Positions 45,313 to 53,713 of a stretch of DNA of 64,000 nucleotides are shown one piece after another. The stretch's first letter is position 1. Each line of letters starts with the position of its first letter. The DNA is from JAMQPK01 sp963761975 (GTDB taxonomy: Bacteria > Acidobacteriota > Vicinamibacteria > Vicinamibacterales > JAMQPK01): contig CAVXIR010000007.1 of assembly GCA_963761975.1 (NCBI GenBank), positions 310,001-374,000 on the forward strand. The letters run 5' to 3'. The notes under the pieces are model-generated. The model was given only the letters and a program-made list of their open reading frames with translations. It was not told where the DNA came from and ran no database searches. The position numbers and the translations under genes are program-made.

Positions 45313-46756
45313 TCGGACATTCCTTCCACCAGTTGGTGTCCCTTTCGTAGCTGTCGCCAAGGCGCAGGAGCGTGGCTTCGTCGAAGGGGCGGCCGGTGAA
45401 TTGCAACCCGATGGGCAGGCGATTGCGTGTCAAGCCGCAGGGCACGCTCAGCCCCGGAAGTCCGGCGAGATTGGCGCTCACCGTGAATACATCTGTCAGA
45501 TAGAGTGATAACGGATCTTCGATCTTCTCGCCAATTCTGAATGCGGCTGTCGGGCTCGTCGGCATCACGACGGCATCGACCTTTTGAAACGCCTGCTCGT
45601 AGTCACGACGCACGAGCGTGCGCACCTGCTGTGCCTTCAGGTAATAGGCATCATAGTAGCCGGCACTCAGGACGTAGGTGCCGAGCATGATGCGCCGCTT
45701 CACTTCGGCGCCGAACCCCTGCCTGCGTGTTTTCTCGTACATCTCCCTCAGATCGCGACCGGCGTCGGCGCGAAACCCGTAGCGGACGCCGTCATAGCGC
45801 GCGAGGTTCGAGCTCGCTTCTGCCGTGGCGACGACATAGTAGGTGGCGATGGCGTAAGGCGCGTGCGGAAGGTCGATATCAATGAGTTCGGCCCCACGAT
45901 CGCGCAGAATGTCGAGCGCACTGTAAAAGCAGCCACAGACCGACTTTTCGACGCCCTGCTCGAGCATCTTCCTCGGCACGCCGATCCGGGCGCCGCGAAT
46001 ATCGCCTGTCAGCGCACCCACATAATCGGCAACAGGTTCGTACGATGCTGTCGAGTCGGATTCGTCTGGGCCGGCCAGCACCGACAGCGCTGTTGCGGCG
46101 TCGTAGGCAGTGCGCGCCATTGGCCCGATCTGATCGAGCGATGAGGCAAATGCGATCAGTCCGTATCGCGAGACGCGCCCGTATGTCGGCTTCAGCCCGA
46201 CGATGCCGCAGAGAGAGGCCGGTTGTCTGATGGAGCCACCAGTGTCCGAGCCAAGCGCGATCGGCGAGAGACCCGCCGCAACCGCAACCGCGGATCCGCC
46301 GCTCGACCCGCCGGAGATGTGATCGGGGTTCCAGGGATTGCGCGACGGACCGAAGGCGGAATTCTCCGTGGACGAGCCCATCGCAAATTCATCGCAGTTT
46401 GTCTTGCCCATCAGGATTGCCCCAGCCGCTTCCAGCCGCCGCACCACGGTTGCGTCATACGGCGGAACGAAGTGCTCGAGCATTCGCGATGAGGCCGTGG
46501 TCCGGACGCCGCACGTCATGATGTTGTCTTTGAGCGCGACGGGGACGCCGGCGAGCGGTCCGGTGTGGCGGTCGCGATCGATGGCCCGTGCGCGTTCGAG
46601 CGCGCGATCGCGCGCGATGGTCAGAAACGCGTTCAGCCTTGGGTTGGCTGTGTCGATTCGCGCGAGTGCCTGTTCGCAGACCTCGGTGGCCGAGACGGTT
46701 CGAGCGCTGATGGCCTCCCGGATTTCGCGGGCCGTTTGAAAGAGAATCGCACTCAC
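45305..46756 (-). CDS. gatA: Aspartyl/glutamyl-tRNA amidotransferase subunit A
   Basis: A 483-residue amidase-signature enzyme. The catalytic triad is visible: a Lys in GVPVALKDN, a cis-Ser in GGSSGGSAVAVAAGLSPIAL and the nucleophilic Ser in GSDTGGSIRQPASLCG. It hydrolyses Gln to provide ammonia for converting Glu-tRNA(Gln) or Asp-tRNA(Asn). It is 3 nt downstream of gatC; gatB is not in the window. Confidence 0.95.
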   Translation of the reverse strand: MSAILFQTAREIREAISARTVSATEVCEQALARIDTANPRLNAFLTIARDRALERARAIDRDRHTGPLAGVPVALKDNIMTCGVRTTASSRMLEHFVPPYDATVVRRLEAAGAILMGKTNCDEFAMGSSTENSAFGPSRNPWNPDHISGGSSGGSAVAVAAGLSPIALGSDTGGSIRQPASLCGIVGLKPTYGRVSRYGLIAFASSLDQIGPMARTAYDAATALSVLAGPDESDSTASYEPVADYVGALTGDIRGARIGVPRKMLEQGVEKSVCGCFYSALDILRDRGAELIDIDLPHAPYAIATYYVVATAEASSNLARYDGVRYGFRADAGRDLREMYEKTRRQGFGAEVKRRIMLGTYVLSAGYYDAYYLKAQQVRTLVRRDYEQAFQKVDAVVMPTSPTAAFRIGEKIEDPLSLYLTDVFTVSANLAGLPGLSVPCGLTRNRLPIGLQFTGRPFDEATLLRLGDSYERDTNWWKECPKV

Positions 46757-46759
46757 AAC

Positions 46760-47062
46760 CTACAGAACCCGGGGTACGCGGAAGAGGCCCGTCTGCGGCG
46801 ACGGGTCGGGTGCGTTGGACAGCGCTTCGGCGTTGGTCAGGCTGGGCCGCGACTCGTCGGGCCGATCGGCCGGGATCCGCGTGAGCACGTGCGAGGTGGG
46901 CGTGACCCCGGCTGTATCGATGGCCTGGATCTGTTCCGCGTACTCGAGCACGTGCGACAACTGGTGGACGAAGAGATCCTTCTCGGCGTCGGTCAATTCG
47001 AGGCGCGCAAGAGCGGCGATGCGATCGACGTCTGAGCGAGTCAACCTCTCTGGCATGGCCAA
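46760..47062 (-). CDS. gatC: Aspartyl/glutamyl-tRNA amidotransferase subunit C
   Basis: A 100-residue linker subunit of GatCAB: LTRSDVDRIAALARLELTDA, then LSHVLEYAEQIQAIDTAGVT and the C-terminal GLFRVPRVL, which wraps onto GatA. The start is ATG 47056 (MPERLT) or TTG 47062. It is divergent from the Memo gene, with a heptamer array in the gap. Confidence 0.93.
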   Translation of the reverse strand: MAMPERLTRSDVDRIAALARLELTDAEKDLFVHQLSHVLEYAEQIQAIDTAGVTPTSHVLTRIPADRPDESRPSLTNAEALSNAPDPSPQTGLFRVPRVL

Positions 47063-47083
47063 ATGCTACCATGCTGAACGGAC

Positions 47084-47111
47084 GTGACACGTGACGAGTG
47101 ATAAGTGACAA
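47084..47111. repeat. Heptamer island (gtgacaa) spanning the Memo start
   Basis: Four in-register 7-nt units gtgacac, gtgacga, gtgataa, gtgacaa. The GTG of the last unit is the first available start codon of the Memo gene. Confidence 0.85.
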
Positions 47112-47950
47112 GGCCGTCGGATGTACGCCGTGCGGCTGTCGCGGGATCGTGGTACCCGTCGAATCCCGACGCGCTTGCGAGCGAAATCGATCGCTACCTG
47201 TCCGCGGCCGATGAGCCGCCTGTCGGAGAGGTGCTGGCGATTGTGGCGCCGCATGCAGGCCTGATGTACTCCGGCCCAATCGCCGCACACGCCTACAATC
47301 TGCTTCGCGGAAGAGACATCCAGGTCGCCGTCCTGGTGGGACCCTCTCACTATGTCGCTTTCGACGGCGTGGCGATTTACGAGCGCGGCGCGTTCGAGAC
47401 ACCGTTCGGCAGGGTACCGATCGACGAGTCTTGTGCCGCTGCCATCGCGGCGGCATCGCCACACGTCAACGCGCATCCCACGGCGCACGTCCGCGAGCAC
47501 TCGCTCGAGATGCAGCTCCCGTTTCTCAGTCGGGTGCTGCCGAATGCCAGCATTGTGCCTCTTGTGATGGGACATCAACGCCGCGAGACGGCCGAGGAGC
47601 TTGGCGACACTATTGCTGCCGTCGTGAAAGGCCGTCGCGCCGTGCTGGTCGCCAGCACTGATTTGTCGCACTATCAAAACGCGACCGTTGCTGCGAAGCT
47701 CGACGGTAAAGTGATTCAGCAGGTGCAGCACTTCGATGCGGACGGGTTGATGTCGCTGCTGGAAGCGTTTCCGCAGCATGCATGCGGTGGCGGTCCGACA
47801 GTCTCGGTCATGCGCGCGGCCAGACAGCTCGGCGCCAGGGATGCGCGTGTCCTCAAGTACGGCGACTCCGGGGATGTCTCCGGCGACAAGGATGCGGTGG
47901 TCGGATACCTCGCCGCGGCATTCGGCACGTTTGTGCCGCAGGGGATCTGA
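47105..47950 (+). CDS. Memo-like protein (AmmeMemoRadiSam system protein B)
   Basis: A 281-residue protein of the extradiol-dioxygenase-like Memo fold: VAGSWYPSNPDALASEIDRY, IVAPHAGLMYSGPIAAHAYN, LVGPSHYVAFDGVAIYERGA and LVASTDLSHYQNATVAAKLD, with conserved His/Asp metal ligands in the PHAG, PSHY and HYQ segments. In bacteria it occurs with an AMMECR1 gene and a radical-SAM gene in the AmmeMemoRadiSam system, whose function is unresolved; the radical-SAM partner is not visible here. It starts at GTG 47105 inside the heptamer array, with no ribosome binding site. Its stop overlaps the AMMECR1 start. Confidence 0.9.
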   Translation: MTRPSDVRRAAVAGSWYPSNPDALASEIDRYLSAADEPPVGEVLAIVAPHAGLMYSGPIAAHAYNLLRGRDIQVAVLVGPSHYVAFDGVAIYERGAFETPFGRVPIDESCAAAIAAASPHVNAHPTAHVREHSLEMQLPFLSRVLPNASIVPLVMGHQRRETAEELGDTIAAVVKGRRAVLVASTDLSHYQNATVAAKLDGKVIQQVQHFDADGLMSLLEAFPQHACGGGPTVSVMRAARQLGARDARVLKYGDSGDVSGDKDAVVGYLAAAFGTFVPQGI

Positions 47951-48531
47951 TGTCGCCCGACCCAATGGTCCGGCTGGACGATGACTGCAAGAGAACGCTC
48001 CTGCATCTGGCGCGTGCGGCGATTGCACGTGCCATCGGCGCAGATGGCGTGACACGCGTCGCTGAACCAATCCCCGATCCCCAATCCCCAATTCCTGGCG
48101 CTCTTCATGCCGGGGCTTTTGTCACGTTGCGGGTCAAGGGTGAGCTGCGGGGATGCATCGGATACCCCGAGCCCGGGCTGCCCCTGTTGGAAGTCGTCGG
48201 CCGCTGTGCCGTCTCGGCGGCGATTTCAGATCCACGATTTCCCGCAGTCAGTGTGGACGAATGGGGTCACATCGACATCGAGATTTCAGTGCTCGGACCC
48301 ATCGAGCGCGTGTCGGATATTTCAGAAGTCGTGGTCGGACAGCACGGACTGGTGGTCGAGCTCGGCCGAAGTCGCGGATTGCTGCTGCCACAGGTCGCGA
48401 GCGAGAGGAACTGGAGTGCCAGAGAGTTCGCCGCGGAGACCTGTATGAAGGCCGGCCTGCGCCGCGACGCGTGGCAGACCGGGGCAGACCTCTTCAAATT
48501 CGAAGCAGACGTGTTCGGGGAACGAGACTAG
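47950..48531 (+). CDS. AMMECR1 domain protein (AmmeMemoRadiSam system protein A)
   Basis: About 193 residues. The start is ATG 47950, overlapping the Memo stop (TGATG). The AMMECR1 core is clear: GAFVTLRVKGELRGCIGYPE, VGRCAVSAAISDPRFPAVSV, DIEISVLGPIERVSDISEVV and GLVVELGRSRGLLLPQVAS. A 28-nt array of four heptamers (48069-48096) lies in frame and encodes PIPDPQSPIP just before the core, where family members normally have a short linker. The function is unknown and possibly RNA- or radical-SAM-related. Confidence 0.88.
   Translation: MSPDPMVRLDDDCKRTLLHLARAAIARAIGADGVTRVAEPIPDPQSPIPGALHAGAFVTLRVKGELRGCIGYPEPGLPLLEVVGRCAVSAAISDPRFPAVSVDEWGHIDIEISVLGPIERVSDISEVVVGQHGLVVELGRSRGLLLPQVASERNWSAREFAAETCMKAGLRRDAWQTGADLFKFEADVFGERD
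48069..48096 (+). repeat. In-frame heptamer array in AMMECR1
   Basis: aatcccc, gatcccc, aatcccc and aattcct, four exact-length heptamers inside the coding sequence. The same word, as complement, makes the island at 44502-44559. Confidence 0.9.
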
Positions 48532-48544
48532 AAGAGTCCCGCAG

Positions 48545-48690
48545 ACGAAAGAGTCTTCGAGTCAGGAGAGTCGGCGAGTCGGAGGAGTCTGGGAGTCAGA
48601 AGAGTCGGACCCAGACGCAGAGGAAGGCAAAAAGGAGATCAGGAAAAAAAAGAAAATTCTCCTGAACTCCTGATCTTCTGTTCAGGATTT
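48545..48690. repeat. gagtc-word island and agatcagga hairpin
   Basis: gagtcNNN units at 8-9 nt spacing fill 48551-48608, between the AMMECR1 and nfo stops. Beyond a poly-A stretch, agatcagga pairs with tcctgatct (about 48639 and 48671). No gene is visible in the gap. Confidence 0.6.
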
Positions 48691-48701
48691 GAGGAGGGTG
48701 T

Positions 48702-49580
48702 TTAGGATTTCAGCAGGCTCCGCAGCGTATTCAGATTCATTTCGTCGAGCGGATCAATCGCGATTTTTCCGCGCTCCCTCCATTCGGATTTCTCAGTTTC
48801 GAGAATCATCGGCAGATCGGCGAAACGCTTGTCGTTCAGCAGCCGGCGGAAGGGTTCGAGGCCGAGGCAGCCTTTGCCGATGTGCTCGTGGCGGTCGACG
48901 CGGCTCATGCAGGGCTTTTTCGAATCGTTCACGTGAAAGACCTTCAACCGTTCGAGGCCGATGAGCGCCTCGAACGTCTCGAACGTTCTCTCGTACCCGT
49001 CGCGCGTGCACAGATCGTAACCCGATGCGAGCAGGTGACAGGTGTCCAGGCATACGCCCAGCCGCTTGCGGTTCTTCCTGACTCCGTCGAGCATCGCCGC
49101 GATCTCTTCGAACGACGCGCCCATCGCGCTGCCCTGGCCAGCCGTGTGCTCGATGAGAATCATGGTTTTCCCGCGCGGCCGGGCCTGCAACACCTGGTCG
49201 AGCGCGGCAGAAACGAGCGACAGCGCTTCCTCCCGCGGCGCCGCCATCCGTGCACCCGGATGCAGGACGACGCCGAGCAGCCCGAGCGCTTCCGCGCGAT
49301 CGACTTCCTCCCCAAGCGCGGCAATCGATTGCGCACGAAGGACCGGGGCGTTGCTCGCAATATTAATGAGGTAACTGGCGTGCGCGACGATGGGGGAGAC
49401 ACCACTCTCGCGGGCGGCGCGTCTGAACGCCGCGATTTCGTCCGGCGGCAGCGACCGCGCGCGCCATTGGCTTGCGTTCTTACTGAAGATTTGCAGCGTC
49501 TCGCATCGATGGATCTGTGCGCGGGCTATGGCATTCGGCAGGCCGCCTGCCACCGACATGTGGGCACCGAGCCGCGGCAT
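48702..49580 (-). CDS. nfo: Deoxyribonuclease IV (endonuclease IV)
   Basis: A 292-residue TIM-barrel AP endonuclease. It begins with the family start MPRLGAHMSVAGGLPNAIAR. Zinc ligands are visible in ARAQIHRCETLQIFSKNA, VVLHPGARM, LIEHTAGQGSAMG, LGVCLDTCHLLASGYD, VFHVNDSKKPCMSRVDRHEH and ILETEKSEW. It nicks abasic DNA in base-excision repair. It is divergent from the S1/P1-type gene, with only 16 nt between the two starts. Confidence 0.95.
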   Translation of the reverse strand: MPRLGAHMSVAGGLPNAIARAQIHRCETLQIFSKNASQWRARSLPPDEIAAFRRAARESGVSPIVAHASYLINIASNAPVLRAQSIAALGEEVDRAEALGLLGVVLHPGARMAAPREEALSLVSAALDQVLQARPRGKTMILIEHTAGQGSAMGASFEEIAAMLDGVRKNRKRLGVCLDTCHLLASGYDLCTRDGYERTFETFEALIGLERLKVFHVNDSKKPCMSRVDRHEHIGKGCLGLEPFRRLLNDKRFADLPMILETEKSEWRERGKIAIDPLDEMNLNTLRSLLKS

Positions 49581-49596
49581 TCAGCGATAATACGGT

Positions 49597-50502
49597 ATGC
49601 GCGTTTCCGTCATCGGCCTCGTGACCGCACTTCTGCTGGTGCCGTCAACCGCCAGCGCCTGGGGTTTCGAAGCGCATCGGTTCATCGTGGCTCGAGCCAT
49701 CGACATCCTGCCGGCGCCACTCCGCCCGTTTTTCGAGGCGAATCGGGCGTTCATCGTCGAGCGAGCCATCGATCCCGATTTGTGGCGCAACGCCGGCTTT
49801 GCTGAGGAGCCCCCGAACCATTTCCTCGATTTCGATGCCTATGGCAAATACCCCTTCGCCGACCTGCCGCGCGATTACGATGCGGCGGTCAAGAAATTCG
49901 GCATCGACGAGCTACGGGAGAACGGCCTTGTGCCGTGGCGGACCCACGAGATCGCGGGCCGGCTGATTCGGGGATTTGAGTCCCTGCGCAAAAACGGCCC
50001 ATACGCGCAAAGTGACATCCGGTTTTTTTCCGCGATCATCGGCCACTATGTTGCCGATGCGCATGTCCCGCTTCACGCGGTGCTCAACTACAACGGTCAG
50101 CTGACCGGCCAGACCGGCATTCACAACCGTTGGGAAGACGAGCTATTCCTCCGGTATCAGAAGCAGCTCGTCATCACACCAGGTCCGCTGAAGACGATCC
50201 AGCACGAACGCGATTTCATTTTTGAGACGTTGCTCGAGAGCGTTCAGCTTGCCGATGACGTCCTGGCCGCCGATAAAGAGGCCATCGGCAATCGCGATGT
50301 CTACGATGATCGTTATTTTGAAACTTTGTTCGCCAGGACTCGTCCAGTAATGGAGAAGCGTTTGAACGACGCCATTACCGCTGTCGCATCCATTATCACG
50401 AGCGCATGGGAACAGGCAGGCAAGCCTCCACTTTCGGCCACTCCTCCATCGCGGACCCCGCAGCGGCGCCGGATCGGCCAGGGCGGGGCGGCGAATCCCT
50501 GA
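49597..50502 (+). CDS. Exported zinc phospholipase C / S1-P1 nuclease-like protein
   Basis: A 301-residue protein with a signal peptide (VIGLVTALLLVPSTASA) cut before Trp22. An N-terminal Trp (WGFEAHRFI) is the hallmark zinc ligand of the zinc-dependent phospholipase C/S1-P1 nuclease fold. Further ligands sit in AIDPDLWRNAGF, PNHFLDFDAYGK, FFSAIIGHYVADAHVPLHAV and GIHNRWEDELFLRY. Whether it cleaves nucleic acid or phospholipid cannot be told. GATAAT ends 5 nt before ATG 49597 with no ribosome binding site. The C-terminus is basic and Pro-rich. The stop overlaps the next start. Confidence 0.85.
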   Translation: MRVSVIGLVTALLLVPSTASAWGFEAHRFIVARAIDILPAPLRPFFEANRAFIVERAIDPDLWRNAGFAEEPPNHFLDFDAYGKYPFADLPRDYDAAVKKFGIDELRENGLVPWRTHEIAGRLIRGFESLRKNGPYAQSDIRFFSAIIGHYVADAHVPLHAVLNYNGQLTGQTGIHNRWEDELFLRYQKQLVITPGPLKTIQHERDFIFETLLESVQLADDVLAADKEAIGNRDVYDDRYFETLFARTRPVMEKRLNDAITAVASIITSAWEQAGKPPLSATPPSRTPQRRRIGQGGAANP

Positions 50503-51194
50503 TGGACGTGTATTTCATCCCGGTCGCTTTCGACCGGTACGAACTGTATTGCGAGCACGATGACCACGCCGACGAGATCGTCGGCGACGTGCCGCCGAAA
50601 GGGCGACTGGCCGCGCTCTACGCGAACTTCAAGGAAGCGCTGGCGCGTGTGGAAGAAGAGCGTTTGAGCGGCGAGAAGCGGGTTCACGAGGGTCCGCGAT
50701 CCTGGACCGAGCGGATGAAGGACCGCGCATTGTGCTGGCTTGCCGAGAAAATTGCCGAGCAGCGGCTGCTCTGGCGCCTGCGCAACGAGTCGGAGATGAT
50801 GCTCCACTACCCCGACGACATGTCGGGCGAGGATGTGACGAGACTCGCACGCGCCGACCTGCAACGGGAAGCCGATCGCCATATGAAATGGATCGTCATC
50901 GACGGCTTGCTGTTTGTGGCGTCCGGCGCATTTTTCCTGGTCCCCGGACCGAACGTCATCGCCTATTACTTCGGGTTCAGGCTCGTCGGCCACTATCTGT
51001 CGCGACGCGGCGCGAGGCACGCGCTGACCGACGTTCGGTGGCAGGTGTGCGCCAGCGCCCATCTCTCACGCCTGCGCCGCGTCCTCGTGCTCGCACCCCA
51101 CGAGCGTGATCGCGAAGTGCACGAGGTGGCATCGGCGCTGCACCTGCCCCATCTCGCGAAATTCTTCGAGCGAACCTCGATGAAGGCCGCGTGA
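50502..51194 (+). CDS. Conserved membrane protein, possibly mitochondrial K+/H+ exchange-related type
   Basis: About 230 residues from ATG 50502 (overlapping the previous TGA); the frame extends 32 codons upstream into the other gene. The order is an N-terminal soluble part with MDVYFIPVAFDRYELYCEHD, a charged helical region, then a hydrophobic hairpin (WIVIDGLLFVASGAFFLVPG, PNVIAYYFGFRLVGHYLSRR) near residue 130-170 and a C-terminal helical tail. The VPGPNVIAYYFGFR core reminds me of the eukaryotic Mit_KHE1 family, but this is from memory and weak. The function is unassigned. Confidence 0.55.
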   Translation: MDVYFIPVAFDRYELYCEHDDHADEIVGDVPPKGRLAALYANFKEALARVEEERLSGEKRVHEGPRSWTERMKDRALCWLAEKIAEQRLLWRLRNESEMMLHYPDDMSGEDVTRLARADLQREADRHMKWIVIDGLLFVASGAFFLVPGPNVIAYYFGFRLVGHYLSRRGARHALTDVRWQVCASAHLSRLRRVLVLAPHERDREVHEVASALHLPHLAKFFERTSMKAA

Positions 51195-51200
51195 TATTCT

Positions 51201-51235
51201 CGTTTCGCGAAACGGTGGCACAGGACTTCAGTCCC
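51201..51235. repeat. Two small palindromes upstream of lpxD
   Basis: cgtttcgcgaaacg (51201-51214) and ggacttcagtccc (51223-51235) lie in the 87-nt gap before lpxD. Confidence 0.5.
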
Positions 51236-51281
51236 GTCGGCTGGCACATGGGACGGCTATGAAACCGCCTCTCATCGAACA

Positions 51282-52334
51282 ATGAAATTGAGTGAGCTCG
51301 CGGAGCGGTTAGAGTGCCGGCTCGAAGGTGACGGAGGAGTGGAGATCTGGCGTGTCGCGGGGCTCGATCAGGCGGGCGACGGCGACATCGCATTTTTCGC
51401 GAACCGCAAGTATGCGCCTGCGCTCCGCCGTACGCGCGCGTCCGCTGTCATCATCGGCGAAGATGAGCCGGCCGCGCCGTGCGCGATGCTCCGAACGAAG
51501 CATCCGTATCTGGTCTTCGCGAATGCGCTCTCCCTGTTCGCGGCGCCGGTCCATCCACCAGCCGGCGTTGACACGCTCAGCTTTGTTGCGCCCGGGGCGT
51601 CGCTCGGGCGCGACGTGTCGATCGGTCCATTCTCGTCGGTCGGCCGGGATGCCCGGGTCGGGGATCGCACGCTGATATATCCAAACGTGTACATCGGCGA
51701 CGGCGCCATCGTCGGCGACGATTGCGTCATTCATTCTCATGCAGCGGTGCGAGAGCGCAGCGTCATTGGCAACCGTGTCGTCATCCAGAACGGCGCGGTG
51801 ATTGGCAGCGACGGCTACGGCTTCGTGAAACGACCAGATGGCACGCATCAGAAGATTCCGCAGACGAGCATTGTGGTCATCGAAGACGACGTTGAGATCG
51901 GCGCCAACACGGCGATCGATCGGCCGGCGATCGGCGAGACACGGATTCAGGCCGGTGCCAAAATCGATAACCTTGTTCAGATTGGGCATGGCGTAACCAT
52001 CGGACGGAATACGCTGCTGGCCGCCCAGGTCGGAATTGCCGGAAGCACATCGGTTGGTGACAACGTGACGCTGGCCGGCCAGGTGGGCGTGGCCGGGCAC
52101 GTGACGATTGGCCACGGCGCCTCAGCGGTGGGGCAGAGCGGAATTACGAACTCCGTCCCGGACCGTGCGTTCGTATCGGGGTATCCGGCAATCGAAAACA
52201 AGGAATGGCTGAGATCGTCTGTGATTTTCCGGAAGCTGCCGGAGCTGCGGAAGAAGATTACAGATCTGGAACAGCGTGTTCTCGAGCTGGAAGCGGCGCT
52301 CGAGGAATCCAAGTTAAGATCAAGATCCGGCTAA
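51282..52334 (+). CDS. lpxD: UDP-3-O-acylglucosamine N-acyltransferase
   Basis: A 350-residue enzyme that adds the N-linked 3-hydroxyacyl chain in lipid A synthesis. The N-terminal uridine-binding domain (KLSELAERLECRLEGDGGVE) precedes a left-handed beta-helix of hexapeptide repeats (LGRDVSIGPFSSVGRDARVG to GHVTIGHGASAVGQSG). The catalytic His lies in LVQIGHGVTIGRN. The C-terminal helix (ITDLEQRVLELEAALEESK) is coiled coil. It precedes an M16 peptidase pair and lpxB. A small palindrome overlaps the stop. Confidence 0.94.
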   Translation: MKLSELAERLECRLEGDGGVEIWRVAGLDQAGDGDIAFFANRKYAPALRRTRASAVIIGEDEPAAPCAMLRTKHPYLVFANALSLFAAPVHPPAGVDTLSFVAPGASLGRDVSIGPFSSVGRDARVGDRTLIYPNVYIGDGAIVGDDCVIHSHAAVRERSVIGNRVVIQNGAVIGSDGYGFVKRPDGTHQKIPQTSIVVIEDDVEIGANTAIDRPAIGETRIQAGAKIDNLVQIGHGVTIGRNTLLAAQVGIAGSTSVGDNVTLAGQVGVAGHVTIGHGASAVGQSGITNSVPDRAFVSGYPAIENKEWLRSSVIFRKLPELRKKITDLEQRVLELEAALEESKLRSRSG

Positions 52335-52341
52335 AGCCGGA
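52326..52341. repeat. tccggct-aa-agccgga palindrome
   Basis: A 7-bp stem with a 2-nt loop overlapping the lpxD stop codon. It is nearly identical to 59105-59122. Confidence 0.6.
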
Positions 52342-52354
52342 CAGTACGTACTTG

Positions 52355-53713
52355 ATGGAAACAATGATGATCTCACACATGCCAAAACAGCTGCTCGGCG
52401 CCATGGCGTTCGCGGTGGTGCTGACGCTCGCGCCGCTGGATGCGGCCGTGCGTCCACCGCATCTCCAGTACGAGATAGTGAAGCTGCCAAACGGCCTCAC
52501 GATCGTCCTGTCGCCCGACCATTCGACGCCGATCGTGCATGTCGAGGTCTGGTATCACGTCGGCTCCAAGGACGAAAAGGCGGGTCGTACCGGGTTCGCC
52601 CATCTCTTCGAGCACATGATGTTCAAGGGCTCGAAGAATGTGGATCCGGAAGAGCACGCCTCGATGCTGGCGAGCATCGGCGGCCAAAGCAACGCCTACA
52701 CGAACGACGATGCGACGGTGTTCTGGCAGACCGTGCCGTCGCAGTACCTGCCGCTGGTGCTGTGGCTCGAGGCCGATCGCATGGCCACCCTTCGCATCGA
52801 CAAGTCGACCTTCGAGAACGAGCGGGAAGTCGTGAAGGAAGAGCGGCGATTGCGCGTCGACAATCCCCCGTTCGGCCGGCTCTCCGAAATTCTTTACGAT
52901 CAGTTCTACACCGTAAGCCCGTACAAGCACACGACGATCGGCAGCATGAAAGACCTCGACTCAGCCTCGGTCGAAGACGTGCGTGATTTCCACAACCAGT
53001 TCTACGTCCCGAGCAACGCCACCATCGCCATTGTCGGCGACTTCGACGTGGCGCAGGCGAAGGAGCTCGTCACGAGATATCTCGGACGCGTGCCGAAGTC
53101 GGACCGCGTGATCCCTCGCGAGTACGCCCAGGAGAAGGCGTCGAAGGCCGAGCGGCGCATCACGGTCAACGAAAGCTGGCCGTTGCCGGCGGTCGTCGTC
53201 GCCTATCCGATCACCTTTGACGGTCACCCCGATTCATATCCGCTGCACCTGACGTCGAAAATCCTGTCCGACGGCGACAGCTCACGCATCTATCAGTCTC
53301 TCGTCTATGAGAAGCAGATCGCGCTCTCTGCATTCGGGGGCGGCAACATCATCGAGGAGCCGAATCTGTTTTTCGCTGTCGCGCTCGTCGCGCCGGGACG
53401 GACGCACGACGAGGTCGAGAAAGCGCTCGTCGCGGAGTTCGACAAGCTGCGCAGCCAGCCGATTAGCGAGCGAGAGCTGCAGCGCGCCAAGAACCAGTTC
53501 TTCCGCGATTACATCGTCGATCGCGAGTCGGTGCGGGGCAAGGCGAGCCAGCTCGCCCATGCCGTCGTTATTCACGACGACGTGACGACGGCAGACGGCG
53601 AGGTCGAGATTTTCACGAACATGAAGGTCTCCGACCTTCACCGCGTCGCGAAGACGTATTTCACCCCCGAGAGCCGCCTGGTCCTGAAGATTCTGCCGAA
53701 AGGGAGCAAATGA
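52355..53713 (+). CDS. M16 zinc metallopeptidase, active subunit
   Basis: About 452 residues from ATG 52355; ATG 52379 (MPKQLL) is also possible. It has a signal peptide (LLGAMAFAVVLTLAPLDAA). The zinc motif is HLFEH (H83, E86, H87) in TGFAHLFEHMMFKGSKNVDP, with the distal Glu in STFENEREVVKEERRLR. M16B enzymes are chamber proteases that trim unfolded or signal peptides. It is followed at -4 nt by a non-catalytic M16 gene, as in heterodimeric pairs, so the two proteins probably assemble in the periplasm. Confidence 0.9.
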   Translation: METMMISHMPKQLLGAMAFAVVLTLAPLDAAVRPPHLQYEIVKLPNGLTIVLSPDHSTPIVHVEVWYHVGSKDEKAGRTGFAHLFEHMMFKGSKNVDPEEHASMLASIGGQSNAYTNDDATVFWQTVPSQYLPLVLWLEADRMATLRIDKSTFENEREVVKEERRLRVDNPPFGRLSEILYDQFYTVSPYKHTTIGSMKDLDSASVEDVRDFHNQFYVPSNATIAIVGDFDVAQAKELVTRYLGRVPKSDRVIPREYAQEKASKAERRITVNESWPLPAVVVAYPITFDGHPDSYPLHLTSKILSDGDSSRIYQSLVYEKQIALSAFGGGNIIEEPNLFFAVALVAPGRTHDEVEKALVAEFDKLRSQPISERELQRAKNQFFRDYIVDRESVRGKASQLAHAVVIHDDVTTADGEVEIFTNMKVSDLHRVAKTYFTPESRLVLKILPKGSK

